NCBI GenBank assembly: GCA_963814955.1
Contig: CAWFEX010000015.1
Span: forward strand, 558,001-622,000
Length of the DNA: 64,000 nucleotides
Direction of reading: 5' to 3'
DNA from: DATCJA01 sp963814955
GTDB lineage: Bacteria; Acidobacteriota; Vicinamibacteria; Vicinamibacterales; UBA2999
In this document: positions 53,101 through 62,355 of the stretch, piece by piece
Numbering within the stretch: position 1 is the first letter of the stretch
Layout of the letters: the number at the start of each line of letters is the position of its first letter
The notes under the pieces: generated by a model
Databases searched by the model: none
The model's input: only the letters and a program-made list of their open reading frames with translations
What the model was told of the DNA's origin: nothing
Position numbers and translations under genes: made by a program

Positions 53101-54670
53101 ATGCTACGCAGCTACCTCGCCATCGGGGTTTTGATTCTTGTGCCGAGTTTGGGACATGGTCAGACTCTCAGTTCGCAGAGGTGTGAGCGACTGGCTTCGC
53201 TGACACTGCCGAACACGGCCATTGCGATGGCAGAGGTAAACACCTCCAGCACGTTTATTCCTTCCGGCGTGACCACTTCACCGAATGCAAATCTCACCAA
53301 TCTGCCGCCATTCTGCCGAGTGGCCGCAACGCTGCGCCCATCGAGTGGCTCAGACATCAGAATCGAAGTGTGGATGTCACTCGCAAACTGGAACAGCAAG
53401 TTTCAGGGAGTGGGCAATGGCGGGTTCGCCGGATCCATCACATACACGTCGGGCAATGGCGGAATCGAGCGCGGCATGGCCGAGGCACTGAAGCGAGGCT
53501 ATGCGACAGCCTCGACCGATACAGGGCACACCGCTGATGCAGTGCCCGCGTTTCTGGGACATCCGGAGAAGCTCGTGGATTTCGGGTATCGCGCGGTGCA
53601 TGAGATGACCGTGGCTGCGAAGGCGATCATCGACGCGTTTTACGGGACCGACCCCAGGCTTTCGTACTGGAATGGGTGCTCGACGGGAGGACGACAGGGT
53701 CTGATGGAAGCGCAACGGTTATCCCGCCGATTACGACGGCATCATCGCAGGTGCTCCGGCAAACCCTCAGACGCGGCTCGCTGCATGGAACATGTACGTC
53801 GGGCAGGCGGCTCTAAAGAATCCGGTAAATACGATTCCTTCCTCGAAGTACCCGATGATCCATCGGGCGGTGCTGAACGCCTGCGATGCCCTAGACGGAT
53901 TGGAGGATGGCCTGATTGCCGAACCGAACCGATGCAGCTTCGATTTCAAGACACTCGAATGTCAGAGGCGAGGACTCCGCGTCTTGCCTTACTGCCTCAC
54001 AGGTTGAGACGGCCCGGAAAGTAACCAGTCCGGCCGTGCTCGAAGAATGGCGAGGTGGTCTTTCCCGGTCTTGCTCTCGGTACGCGAGCTCGGTTGGGCG
54101 GCTAAGATTGGAGGCCCGGAGCCGAACACTCTGGGGACCGATTATTTCAGATACGCGGTGTTCAAGGATCCGACTTGGGACTGGCGTACGTTCGATTTTG
54201 ATAGCGCGGTTGCGCTGGCCGACCGCATTGATAGCGGCACGACGGACGCGACAAGTCCCGACCTGACCGCTTTCAGGCAGCGTGGCGGCAAACTGCTCCT
54301 GTATCACGGTTGGCGGGATCAGAACTTCTCAGCTCAATCCACGATTAAGTACTATCGGAGCGTCCTCGAAACAATGGGTTCCGGCTCCCACGCGGAGTGG
54401 CTGCGTTTGTTTCTTGTGCCGGGGATGGGTCATTGCGGCGGCGGCGAAGGCCCGAATGCGTTCGACGCGGTGATGGCGCTCGAACAGTGGGTTGAAAACG
54501 GCAAACCACCGGCAGCAATCGTCGCTTCGCACCGAACCGACGGGAAAGTGGATCGGACACGGCCGCTCTGCCCGTACCCTCAGGTCGCACGTTACACGGG
54601 GACTGGAAGCGTTGATGAAGCGGAGAACTTCGCCTGCCGAATGCCTGAAGGCAATTGGCTGCGTCTCTGA
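53101..54670 (+). pseudogene. Tannase/feruloyl esterase-family protein, multiply frameshifted
   Basis: Four frame segments assemble one secreted esterase. The first has a signal peptide (LAIGVLILVPSLGHGQ) and the nucleophile elbow YWNGCSTGGRQGLMEAQR. The second (from about 53725) holds MYVGQAALKNPVNTIPSSKY and CDALDGLEDGLIAEPNRCSF. The third (from about 53965) gives ASCLTASQVETARKV. The fourth (from about 54045) gives ELGWAAKIGGPEPNTLGTDY, GGKLLLYHGWRDQNFSAQST (Asp region) and LVPGMGHCGGGEGPNAFD, which has the catalytic His. At least three indels are needed, so it is a decayed gene or a badly called stretch. Intact relatives hydrolyse aromatic esters of plant polymers. Confidence 0.8.
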
Positions 54671-54826
54671 TTGTCCTAGGTGTCCTAGGAATGCCTACGC
54701 CATCTAATTTGCGGCATTAGATCCACACGGATAGAAGTCACCGCACACCTGGGACAAGTGGGTCAGAGCCAAAACGACCTTGACGGTTGGGTATAAGTTT
54801 CAGACGCAGTTTGCAGGGAGGCTCAA

Positions 54827-54982
54827 ATGGCAGTTCGGCTTACGCGCAGCGCAGGGATGCTCCTGTTAGCGATCTGGCTGATCCTGACTGGCATTGCAGG
54901 CTTCGCAGCCTTGCCGATTCCCGGCGTTTTGATGGCCGCGTTGGCGTTAATCGCGGGGATATTGATTCTGATCGGGATGTAA
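54827..54982 (+). CDS. Two-helix micro membrane protein (51 aa)
   Basis: CAGGGAGG precedes ATG 54827. The product is MAVRLTRSAGMLLLAIWLIL, TGIAGFAALPIPGVLMAALA and LIAGILILIGM, two membrane helices with a short loop. Similar 50-residue proteins are common in acidobacteria. Function unknown. Confidence 0.7.
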   Translation: MAVRLTRSAGMLLLAIWLILTGIAGFAALPIPGVLMAALALIAGILILIGM

Positions 54983-55202
54983 CTGGATCCATTCGAGGCG
55001 CTCAATCCATCGTCTCGAAGGCAGCGTGCGGCAAGGCCGGTGAGCGCGTGCGCGTCACGGTGTAGTTCATCGAGGTCACAACGGGACACTCTGGCGCGGG
55101 TGCCGAAGTGGTCGCGTGCCTCGTCTGCGCCGAACACCGGATTACGGAAACGTCGCGACGATGCCCTCCACCACCACGGCGCGATTCACTCCCGGAGTGG
55201 CG

Positions 55203-56609
55203 TCAGGGTCCGTCGGGGCGCGTCTGTACGTTCCGGCGCTGCTCTATGTGAATGCACCTCGACGGTCCGATGGGGCCGTTGCCGTCCGCGCAGATGGTGG
55301 CGTGCGAGCGGCCTGAGGCGTACCGCATCTGCATGTTGTCGGTCCCTCGAGCACTACACCCCCCGGTGCTGTCGAACACACGGGCATTGATCACAGGGCC
55401 ACTTCCCGCAGCGTCCGTCGAGACTGCCACGATGTTTGCAGCAAGCGTATGGACGGGAGCAGGGGCATTCGGAACGCCGTTGCTCAGGAACACGTCCTCC
55501 GTGCAGGTCCCACTCCCGTGGAACTGAAGGTGCCATGTGGAGGTGTCGCTCGCATAAATCTCCTCGAATGCAATCTGAAAGACACACTCCGCGGTGTGCG
55601 AGACATCCGCCTCTTTGTACGGACGCTGTGACTGCTGGCATGGCGCGTCGTCCGCGTTCTGGTCGCGGTCGGTGCCGGCAATCAATAGCGTGCGCGCACC
55701 CACCGTCAGGTACGCTTCGACCGCCTGGTTCTCCGTCTCGAGATCGTCTCTGACATGCGGCGCCGAGAAGCTCAATGCGCGATGCGGTTGCGCGGCAAAG
55801 ACGTAAGTGCCCCAGCCTCGCCGCGTCGGATCGGCCGGATCGGTGATCGTCTCGCCCGTCGCATGAGCCGCCGGCGGTGGAATCTGACCCGGCACGCCCT
55901 CCATCAGGACGTAGTGGGTCCGCCCCGAGGGCATGTCGAAAAACTGGACCACGTTGTACGTAGAGCTAATCGTTCGCGCCTGAACGTGCGCCTGACCCCA
56001 GGCGCCTGCGAGCAGGCTCTGAAACACCACTCGCCACGACGCGAGCTGGCCTGGCGTGGGCAGCACGTATTCGTTGTGCTGATCGGCGGCGTTCGCCCCC
56101 GACCCGGAACCCTGCACGTTCGTGATCGACGGTATGAGCTCCGACGTGAGGAACGCCCCGAGATCGCCAGTGGCCGTCGGAAGCTGGGGGACGACGTCGA
56201 GGGTCTTGTACACGATGACGACGTTGTCGATGATGAAGTCGTCGACGTCGCCGGTGCTGCCGCCATCCGCTCTGCGAGCCTCGACGCGCAGAACGTTGCC
56301 CGTCGCCTTTAGTTGGTGGTGCCGTTCGACCAGCAGGATGTTCCCATTCCAGGCGTCCCTCGCGGGGCTCGCGGGCAGCCCGCCAAATACATCCACGCCG
56401 TTGACGCGGAAGATGTTCCGCTGATGATCGACATCCCGCGATTGAAATATCAGGACCGCGGCCTCTGTGGTATTGATACCGGGGCAATCAAACGGAAAGT
56501 CTTTGGCCCGCCCTACAAAGACGACATTGGGTTCGACGTCGTTGAAGACTCCCGCCTCGTTGCCGAGGTGTTGCCGCGAGAAGAGCACGACGGTGTAGTT
56601 GGTCGCCAT
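55203..56609 (-). CDS. Large protein without signal peptide, unknown family (468 aa)
   Basis: The 468-residue product starts MATNYTVVLFSRQHLGNEAG. A first region (about 20-130) resembles a beta-sandwich carbohydrate-binding domain: LIFQSRDVDHQRNIFRVNGV, GNILLVERHHQLKATGNVLR and DVDDFIIDNVVIVYKTLD. The remainder has several strand-rich pieces (RTHYVLMEGVPGQIPPPAAH, TWHLQFHGSGTCTEDVFLSN, GTDNMQMRYASGRSHATICA). There is no export signal and no catalytic motif that I can name. It is the longest unassigned gene of the window. Confidence 0.6.
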   Translation of the reverse strand: MATNYTVVLFSRQHLGNEAGVFNDVEPNVVFVGRAKDFPFDCPGINTTEAAVLIFQSRDVDHQRNIFRVNGVDVFGGLPASPARDAWNGNILLVERHHQLKATGNVLRVEARRADGGSTGDVDDFIIDNVVIVYKTLDVVPQLPTATGDLGAFLTSELIPSITNVQGSGSGANAADQHNEYVLPTPGQLASWRVVFQSLLAGAWGQAHVQARTISSTYNVVQFFDMPSGRTHYVLMEGVPGQIPPPAAHATGETITDPADPTRRGWGTYVFAAQPHRALSFSAPHVRDDLETENQAVEAYLTVGARTLLIAGTDRDQNADDAPCQQSQRPYKEADVSHTAECVFQIAFEEIYASDTSTWHLQFHGSGTCTEDVFLSNGVPNAPAPVHTLAANIVAVSTDAAGSGPVINARVFDSTGGCSARGTDNMQMRYASGRSHATICADGNGPIGPSRCIHIEQRRNVQTRPDGP

Positions 56610-56764
56610 GGTTCGAGTGGCCCCCGTACCCGTGAGTTGACGTGTGGCGTTCGTGCACAGCGTATGCCCGGTTCGTGATCAGTTCAACGAAAGTTACGAA
56701 AGACATCAAGGCTCCAAGCTCGACTTCGCGCTTCAGGTTGGGGCGGTATCAGAGGCGGTTGACG

Positions 56765-57070
56765 ATGTCCAGTAACGAAACGCGATATCGCGCCGTGGGT
56801 TTGCGTGTTCTCCGCCTAGACGAAGCCATTGCCGTTTTGAAGGCGGCCAAATCGGTGCGGGCGCAGTCTCGGGTCAGGGGCGTTCGTCGGAAAGCTGTTC
56901 TCCGGCGACTAGTTCCGGCGGAATTCCGGAACACGAAGGTTCGGCATGGTCAAGTCAAAGTCACGGGCGAAAACCGGCCAGAAAGGCCGCACCGGATGAG
57001 CGAGGCGCTGGTGCAATCTGCAACAGTGACGCCGAAGGTGCGGAAGCGGAAAGCGGCACAGAAGCGATGA
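56765..57070 (+). CDS. Basic hypothetical protein (101 aa)
   Basis: ATG 56765 (MSSNETRYRAVGLRVLRLDE) follows AGAGGCGG. The 101-residue protein is Arg/Lys-rich with an alpha-helical start (AIAVLKAAKSVRAQSRV) and the tail EALVQSATVTPKVRKRK that recurs near 52.6 kb. Its stop overlaps the ATG of the next gene. It may bind nucleic acid; no family is recognised. Confidence 0.5.
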   Translation: MSSNETRYRAVGLRVLRLDEAIAVLKAAKSVRAQSRVRGVRRKAVLRRLVPAEFRNTKVRHGQVKVTGENRPERPHRMSEALVQSATVTPKVRKRKAAQKR

Positions 57071-57159
57071 CCGACCCACCGCGCACTTGGTCACTAGGGG
57101 TGTTCATCGCCTTGCCGGTGATCCTCTTAGTGGTCATCGGAATGGGTTATTGCCGGTGA
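57067..57159 (+). CDS. Single-pass micro membrane protein (30 aa)
   Basis: ATG 57067 overlaps the preceding stop (ATGA). The 30-residue peptide is MTDPPRTWSLGVFIALPVIL followed by LVVIGMGYCR, one membrane helix with a short N-terminal tail. Coupling to the basic upstream gene supports it, but it is very short. Confidence 0.45.
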   Translation: MTDPPRTWSLGVFIALPVILLVVIGMGYCR

Positions 57160-57322
57160 GGCGAAGCAGCAATGGTTGGGTCGTGATCCTTACTGTCCAT
57201 AAGGCTGAATCGAGCAATTCGAATTCCGCCAAAAAGCTGAGCACTTCTCTGTGGAAAAAACAAAACCCGTCCTCGGGCGAACAGGGGATACGTCGTAAGT
57301 GTGCTAGTCTCGGCTCCCCGCA

Positions 57323-57568
57323 GTGAGGATTCCAAAATTGGTAAAACGAATTGATTATCGTCGTAGCAACTACCTGGCGGGCTTCGTATTGGGTCTACTC
57401 ACAGGTTCAGCCGTCGGGGCTACGCTGGCAGTGCTCGTAGCGCCGAAGTCCGGCGCGGAGGTGCGGAAGGATCTCCGTGAAGCCGCAGAACGGAGCGCGG
57501 AGGCCCTCCGCAATGCGATGGTTCCTTCTCCGGAACTGGGATTGGAATCGGAACCGGAACTCGGCTAG
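57323..57568 (+). CDS. YtxH-domain protein
   Basis: The GTG at 57323 starts an 81-residue protein: a basic N-terminus (MRIPKLVKRIDYRRSNY), one membrane segment (AGFVLGLLTGSAVGATLAV), LVAPKSGAEVRKDLREAAER and a polar acidic tail. The G-x-x-x-G-x-L-x-APxSG pattern is the YtxH family, small stress-associated membrane proteins in diverse bacteria. Confidence 0.8.
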   Translation: MRIPKLVKRIDYRRSNYLAGFVLGLLTGSAVGATLAVLVAPKSGAEVRKDLREAAERSAEALRNAMVPSPELGLESEPELG

Positions 57569-58275
57569 CTGCTCTGAGTCCTCAGGTTCTCCGCCAGCCT
57601 CCGATTCCGCATAGCGTGTAGCCGTCACGTCCTGAACGTCCGCACTGCGCGGTCACAGCACGAATTGTTGGACCTTCGAGTTCTAGCGATTCGGTGTCGA
57701 TAAAAGACGACGGTCCACTACCACCGGTGACCAAGGCACCAACACAGTGCCCAACTGTCTGACCGACACACCGGGTCAGGCTACGGTGGCCGAGCGTCCG
57801 CAAAGTTCAGATCGCGCTAGTCGTCGTCAGCGACGACCCGTACCCGCACCGTGATAGGCAGGTGATAGCTGACGTGCTCTCGGTACGCGCCACAGTTGGC
57901 CCGGTGAATGGCCCTCGTAGTTAGGGCGGAACAGACTCAGAGGACGCATCAGCCCGTGCGCGCTGGCCGGGGCTGGAGCCACCCAACGGGTCTCACATCG
58001 CCGAAAGGGTTTACGTCCTCCCAGCTCGCATCCCTCAGAACGACCCCTCTAAATGCCGTGGGTGGCTCCCCGTACGACGAGGGCGTAAGACGCCAAGTTG
58101 CGAAATACGCCCGCAACTCGCGTTTGTTCCTGGCCACACTCTTGCCCAAGAATCCTCATTCGACAGGCCGGGCACCCTCGCCGAGCACGCAGAATCACGG
58201 GCGCGGGGTTCAAATCCCCGCTAGTTCGTGCCTTCTCGACCGTGCAGAACAACACACATGGAAAGGAGACATTTC
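57569..58275. other. 700-base stretch with structured-RNA-like features
   Basis: No protein gene is supported. GGAGCCACCCA (57975-57985) pairs with TGGGTGGCTCC (58059-58069), an 11-bp stem closing a loop of about 73 bases. Downstream, CGGGG-TTCAAAT-CCCCG (58204-58220) has the exact form of a tRNA T-arm, but no acceptor or anticodon arm fits. It could be a structured RNA, the 3' part of a tRNA/tmRNA-like gene left by integration, or chance. Confidence 0.35.
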
Positions 58276-58392
58276 ATGAAACGGATTGCCTTATTGCTGG
58301 TTGCAGTTGCAATGGCCGCCGCCGTTGTCGCTGCCCGGACCCAAACATCTACAGGCACCGATGTAAAGCCCGCGCCTCAGAGCGCGAAGTAG
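58276..58392 (+). CDS. Tiny exported peptide (38 aa)
   Basis: AAAGGAG precedes ATG 58276. The product is MKRIALLLVAVAMAAAVVAA then RTQTSTGTDVKPAPQSAK, a signal peptide followed by an 18-residue basic peptide. Such micro-proteins are invisible to usual gene callers. Function unknown. Confidence 0.6.
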   Translation: MKRIALLLVAVAMAAAVVAARTQTSTGTDVKPAPQSAK

Positions 58393-58530
58393 GTCCGCGG
58401 TGCTTCGCCGTACCTCGAAATCAAGAACGAGCCTGCACCCAAGCTGATCGTCGACTGCCCGCTTCCTGACCTACTAGATGATCGACGACCCAATTGCACA
58501 TAGACGCGCCCGGAACCCTTGGAGGTACGT

Positions 58531-58713
58531 ATGACGACTTCCCACGAATTCGACGAACTCGCCTCCGACATCGACGACGCTTCTACGGTTGCGGAAGAAC
58601 TCCAGGACGATCACGACGCCGACCGAGGCGAGAAGCTGGACGAACTCTACAAAACACTCGAGCACGCCTCCGACATGATCGATGAGATCGTTAACAAGGC
58701 CGAGAAGAAGTAG
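58531..58713 (+). CDS. Small acidic helical protein (60 aa)
   Basis: TTGGAGGT precedes ATG 58531. The product (MTTSHEFDELASDIDDASTV, AEELQDDHDADRGEKLDELY, LEHASDMIDEIVNKAEKK) is strongly acidic and helical, cytoplasmic and likely coiled coil. It resembles small stress or partner proteins, but no family is known. Confidence 0.6.
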   Translation: MTTSHEFDELASDIDDASTVAEELQDDHDADRGEKLDELYKTLEHASDMIDEIVNKAEKK

Positions 58714-59036
58714 CAGGTTCATCTTATCGGTCTGATAGAGACGCTCTTGGTCCCGCTATTGGCGCGACGCGACGGCCGACCCACCCGGCTGGAACCTTCT
58801 CGACATAGCGCGCCGAGCGACCCTATCTCGATTCGTCGACGGTCTCGGCTACCCGACGAGCGAATGCGAGCCGGGCTATGCCTGAAGACAGCCTGGGGTC
58901 CAGGCTCGTTTCGCCGGAGACGGCAGCATCTACCTCCGAAGGCAATAAGGGGCTTTCGCGGCATCTCATTCGAATCTCAGCGGCCGCTCACGGTTTGGTG
59001 AGGACTCCGCGGCCGGGCCTCGGTCACACTGCGGGC

Positions 59037-60044
59037 ATGAAAACCAGTGTGATGAACCCCGTGAAGGGATTCACCCTTTTCGCCCTCGGCCTGGCCATCG
59101 CGGCCATGGGAATCTATGTGGCCGACGCCGACGACGCGCCAGGCGCCGCGGTCATCGGCATGCTGCTGATGGCGGTCGGAGTCGTGCTCGGTGTCAGGGC
59201 CGCGCGCAACCGGCTCCCGATGTGGGCTGCCCGCACGGCGCTTGCCGTCGGCGTCGTCGTCGCCGCGTTCGCGGCATTTCTGACCCACGGGGTCGTTGTG
59301 ACCGCGCCTCTTTTCCCGCAGTCGCAGGCGGTGCCATCGGTCGTCGACTCGGCGCCGTCGCCGCAATATACGGCGGCCGTCGAGCGCGCGCGGGAGCTCG
59401 TGCGCTCAGCCGTATTGGAGCAAAACCTGCCCGGGGTGTCCGTGGCGGTCGGTGCCGGCGGCACCGTCGTCTGGGCCGAAGGGTTCGGATGGAGGGACGT
59501 CGTGACGCGGGCGCCCGTCACGCCGGATACGCGATTCAACATCGGCACGGCGGCGTCCGCGGTCACCGCCGCCGTCGCGCCGCTCGGGCTGACCAATACC
59601 GGCGCTGACTCGGCGGCAGAATGGAGTCCTGAGCATATCGGCGAGCCGGAAGAGGACTTCCCGCTCTTCACGATCATCCGCCACGTCATCTTCAGGCCGA
59701 TCGGTCTCGCCCCTGCGCAGCCATTGCCGGGCGATCGCGCGACGTTCTATGTCCCGAGATCCGATGACAATCCCGGCCGTGGACGACGACTGATGTACAT
59801 GCGCGACCTGGCCTGTTGCACGAACGGGATGGCGTTCTATTCCACGCCGTCAGATCTCGTGCGCTTCGCGCTGGCGACGAACCCCGGCAGCGTCAACGGT
59901 GAGCTCGCCGGCGGCATGGTGATGTCGCTGATGATGGGGCGCGACAGCGGCATCGTCATCGCTGTCACCTCAAACATGGCGCACGCGAACACGTCCTCGC
60001 TGGCGCTGCGAGTCGGGGACGCGTTCGCGGAACAGACGCGATGA
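59037..60044 (+). CDS. Degenerate beta-lactamase-fold protein with membrane segments
   Basis: From ATG 59037 the 335-residue protein has two or three N-terminal membrane segments (FTLFALGLAIAAMGIYVA, AVIGMLLMAVGVVLGV, ALAVGVVVAAFAAFLTH). Then a serine-hydrolase-like domain begins: VSVAVGAGGTVVWAEGFGWR, PDTRFNIGTAASAVTAAVAP. At the place of SxxK it reads ASAVTAA, with no lysine, and the middle of the domain (the Tyr-x-Asn part) is missing: it jumps to LGLTNTGADSAAEW. Later pieces MAFYSTPSDLVRFALATN and GIVIAVTSNMAHANTS are still typical. It is therefore probably inactive, or it has lost an internal segment. There is no frameshift. Confidence 0.6.
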   Translation: MKTSVMNPVKGFTLFALGLAIAAMGIYVADADDAPGAAVIGMLLMAVGVVLGVRAARNRLPMWAARTALAVGVVVAAFAAFLTHGVVVTAPLFPQSQAVPSVVDSAPSPQYTAAVERARELVRSAVLEQNLPGVSVAVGAGGTVVWAEGFGWRDVVTRAPVTPDTRFNIGTAASAVTAAVAPLGLTNTGADSAAEWSPEHIGEPEEDFPLFTIIRHVIFRPIGLAPAQPLPGDRATFYVPRSDDNPGRGRRLMYMRDLACCTNGMAFYSTPSDLVRFALATNPGSVNGELAGGMVMSLMMGRDSGIVIAVTSNMAHANTSSLALRVGDAFAEQTR

Positions 60045-60063
60045 CTCGACAGTTCCCGAATCG

Positions 60064-60504
60064 TCAGCCGATCTTCTCGGCGAGCGCGACGAGGATGCCC
60101 TCAGGGCCACGGACATAACAGAGCCGATAGCTGTTCTCGTACTGCACCAGCTCGCCAACCAGTTCGGCACCGTGGGCGCGGAGCCGGGCAACGACATCAT
60201 CGATGTCTTCGACGGCAAACATGATGCGACGTATGCCCAGCGTGTTCGGCGGGGCGTTGTTCGGCTCAGCGCTGTCAGCCGTCGGCCTCCGGAACTTCGT
60301 CAGCTCAACACGTCCATGGCCGTCCGGGGTCCGCATCATTGCGATGTCGGATAGAACGCCGTCGAGCCCGATGAGGCGGTCCACCGAGCGTCCCTCGACT
60401 TGCGCCTCGCCCTCCAGCTCCAGACCGAGTTCCTTGAAGAAAGCGACCGCAGCTGCGAGGTCGTCCACAACAACGCCGACGTTGTCCATCCGCTTGAGTG
60501 GCAT
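60064..60504 (-). CDS. VOC-family (glyoxalase-fold) protein
   Basis: ATG 60504 (MPLKRMDNVGVVVDDLAAAV) is preferred to 60525. The 146-residue protein has FFKELGLELEGEAQVEGRSV, IGLDGVLSDIAMMRTPDGHG, GIRRIMFAVEDIDDVVARLR and YRLCYVRGPEGILVALAEKI, the last matching the VOC metal-Glu ending (GPEGILVALAE). Substrate unknown. Confidence 0.85.
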   Translation of the reverse strand: MPLKRMDNVGVVVDDLAAAVAFFKELGLELEGEAQVEGRSVDRLIGLDGVLSDIAMMRTPDGHGRVELTKFRRPTADSAEPNNAPPNTLGIRRIMFAVEDIDDVVARLRAHGAELVGELVQYENSYRLCYVRGPEGILVALAEKIG

Positions 60505-60677
60505 GCCGCTGAATATACCCCTCACAGCGCCGGTGCAAACAGCTGCCGCCGATGATCGCGTCCGCTGATCGAGGCCGCGCCTGCCTCACGACGAATCGGC
60601 TAGTATTCCCGCCTGCGTGACGGATAATCGTCCGCGAGCGGCCGCCTCATCCGCGCTGTGAACGAAGGAGCGACTAC

Positions 60678-62207
60678 ATGACGACGAGACCCTGGCCTAT
60701 CGACGAGACACCGGCCGACATCGTTTGCCGGCATCGCCGGCTGCCATCGAGCATGCGCCGTGTCCGCTGGCGTACTGCAGCTTTTGTCGGGCTCCTCCAC
60801 GCCGCTCTCCTCGTGCCGATTGTCGCGGCTCAGAATCCAGTCTATCCGGCCGGGCCGCCGTTTCGCCCGGTTCCAGGCCCCGAAATCAGCCTTCGTAACC
60901 TCCGAGGAGAATTGCAGAACAAGACGACCGGCACCTTCACGGTGACCTCGGTCGCCGACATGTTCTGGAGGACTCCGGTCGCGAAACGCATGAGCCCTGA
61001 ACTCCGCGATCTCATGCGCAATGCCGACATCACGGTGGGCAATATGGAAGGGGGCGTTGGCTTCGATCCTGCCCTGAACGCGAGCGCGTTCGCCGACCTG
61101 GGCTTCGACTTCCTGGCGCCGGGCGAGTTCGGTGGCGGGCCGCAGCTTCCGATCGCCACGGAGGCCCTGGACAAGTACGGGATCAAGCTGGCCGGCGCCG
61201 GCCCCAACCTCACCGCTGCACGCCGACCCGCGTTCCAGGAGGTTCCCCAGGGCCTGGTGACATTTCTCCACGCCTGCCCGGGAGACAACCTCTGCGGGCC
61301 TCGCGCGACGAACACTGCACAGGGGGTCAATCCTCTCGGCGTCACAGTGTGGAATACCGTCACCGCAGAGCAGTTCAATCACCTGAAGGCGCTCGAGGCC
61401 TCGATCCTCGCGCGCCGGACGGAGTCCGACGTGGCTCAGCCATCCGAGATGCCGCCCGCTCTGGCCGCGGGCCGCATGAGGTGGCTCGGTCAGAACTACA
61501 TGGTGGCAGACAAGCCCGGCGAGCTTCGCCACGAGCTGAACACCGCCGACGAGCGAGCGCTGGTCCTTGCCGTGCGGAATGCGAAGGAGATCTCGGACTT
61601 CGTCATCTTCCACATGCACGATCACCTCAATCGTTCCTTGTTCCAGGCGTACTCTTACAACAACTACCCTGCTGACTACCTGCGGCCCTTCCTCCACAAG
61701 CTGATCGACAACGGTCTCGACATGTACGTGGGCTCCGGCGTGCACACGATGCAGGGCATCGAAATCTACAAGGGCCGCCCGATCTTCTACAATCAGGGGA
61801 ACCTCGGCATCGATCTCACGCGAAGCGTCGATTCGACGGTGGAGGCCGACGGCTTGACGGCGACCGAACGCTCGGAGCGGAATCGGGCCGGGTATTTCTG
61901 GTACGAGAGCAACTCCATCGCGTATGTCGCGAATACGACGTACAGGGACGGGAAGCTCGTGGAGATTCGCATCTACCCCGTCGATATCGGTCTCCGCACG
62001 AGGCCGTGGTCGAGGGAGAACGTGCCGATGACGCCCACACCGGAAAAGGCGCGTTCGATTCTGGAGCGAATTCAGCAGTACTCGGAGCCGTTCGGCACGA
62101 AGATCAGCATCGAGAACAACATCGGGATCATCCGCGTGCCGCCGGAGGCGACGGTGGATGTGGGCGTCGATCTCGACATTCCCGGATGGCGGCCGGGCAC
62201 GCGGTGA
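60678..62207 (+). CDS. CapA-family protein (poly-gamma-glutamate synthesis type)
   Basis: The 509-residue protein has a signal-like hydrophobic segment at about residues 33-51 (TAAFVGLLHAALLVPIVAA). The body matches CapA/PgsA metallophosphatase-like proteins: DITVGNMEGGVGFDPALNAS, DFLAPGEFGGGPQLPIATEA, LDKYGIKLAGAGPNLTAARR, ISDFVIFHMHDHLNRSLFQA and DMYVGSGVHTMQGIEIYKGR, the last with the histidine region of the fold. CapA proteins help make or export poly-gamma-glutamate capsule. Here no capB/capC genes are near, so the substrate may differ. Confidence 0.85.
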   Translation: MTTRPWPIDETPADIVCRHRRLPSSMRRVRWRTAAFVGLLHAALLVPIVAAQNPVYPAGPPFRPVPGPEISLRNLRGELQNKTTGTFTVTSVADMFWRTPVAKRMSPELRDLMRNADITVGNMEGGVGFDPALNASAFADLGFDFLAPGEFGGGPQLPIATEALDKYGIKLAGAGPNLTAARRPAFQEVPQGLVTFLHACPGDNLCGPRATNTAQGVNPLGVTVWNTVTAEQFNHLKALEASILARRTESDVAQPSEMPPALAAGRMRWLGQNYMVADKPGELRHELNTADERALVLAVRNAKEISDFVIFHMHDHLNRSLFQAYSYNNYPADYLRPFLHKLIDNGLDMYVGSGVHTMQGIEIYKGRPIFYNQGNLGIDLTRSVDSTVEADGLTATERSERNRAGYFWYESNSIAYVANTTYRDGKLVEIRIYPVDIGLRTRPWSRENVPMTPTPEKARSILERIQQYSEPFGTKISIENNIGIIRVPPEATVDVGVDLDIPGWRPGTR

Positions 62208-62355
62208 ATGCCGCCGGGACACAGCAGGCGTCGCTTGCGGTGACCCGGCGTCAGTTGCTGCGAACGGATGACGTCACGGTAAGTGTTGAGCGGCGGGATC
62301 GCGGGGCAACCCTGCCAGGCTTGCCCCACGCATCCAGGCGAGCCGATCGATGGCG

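Noticed and set aside
58204..58220. Complete tRNA or tmRNA gene
   Set aside because: The T-arm is ideal, but no acceptor, D-arm, anticodon arm or tag reading frame fits around it.
60600..62222. 540-codon minus-strand frame opposite CapA
   Set aside because: It is a shadow of the CapA gene caused by high GC.
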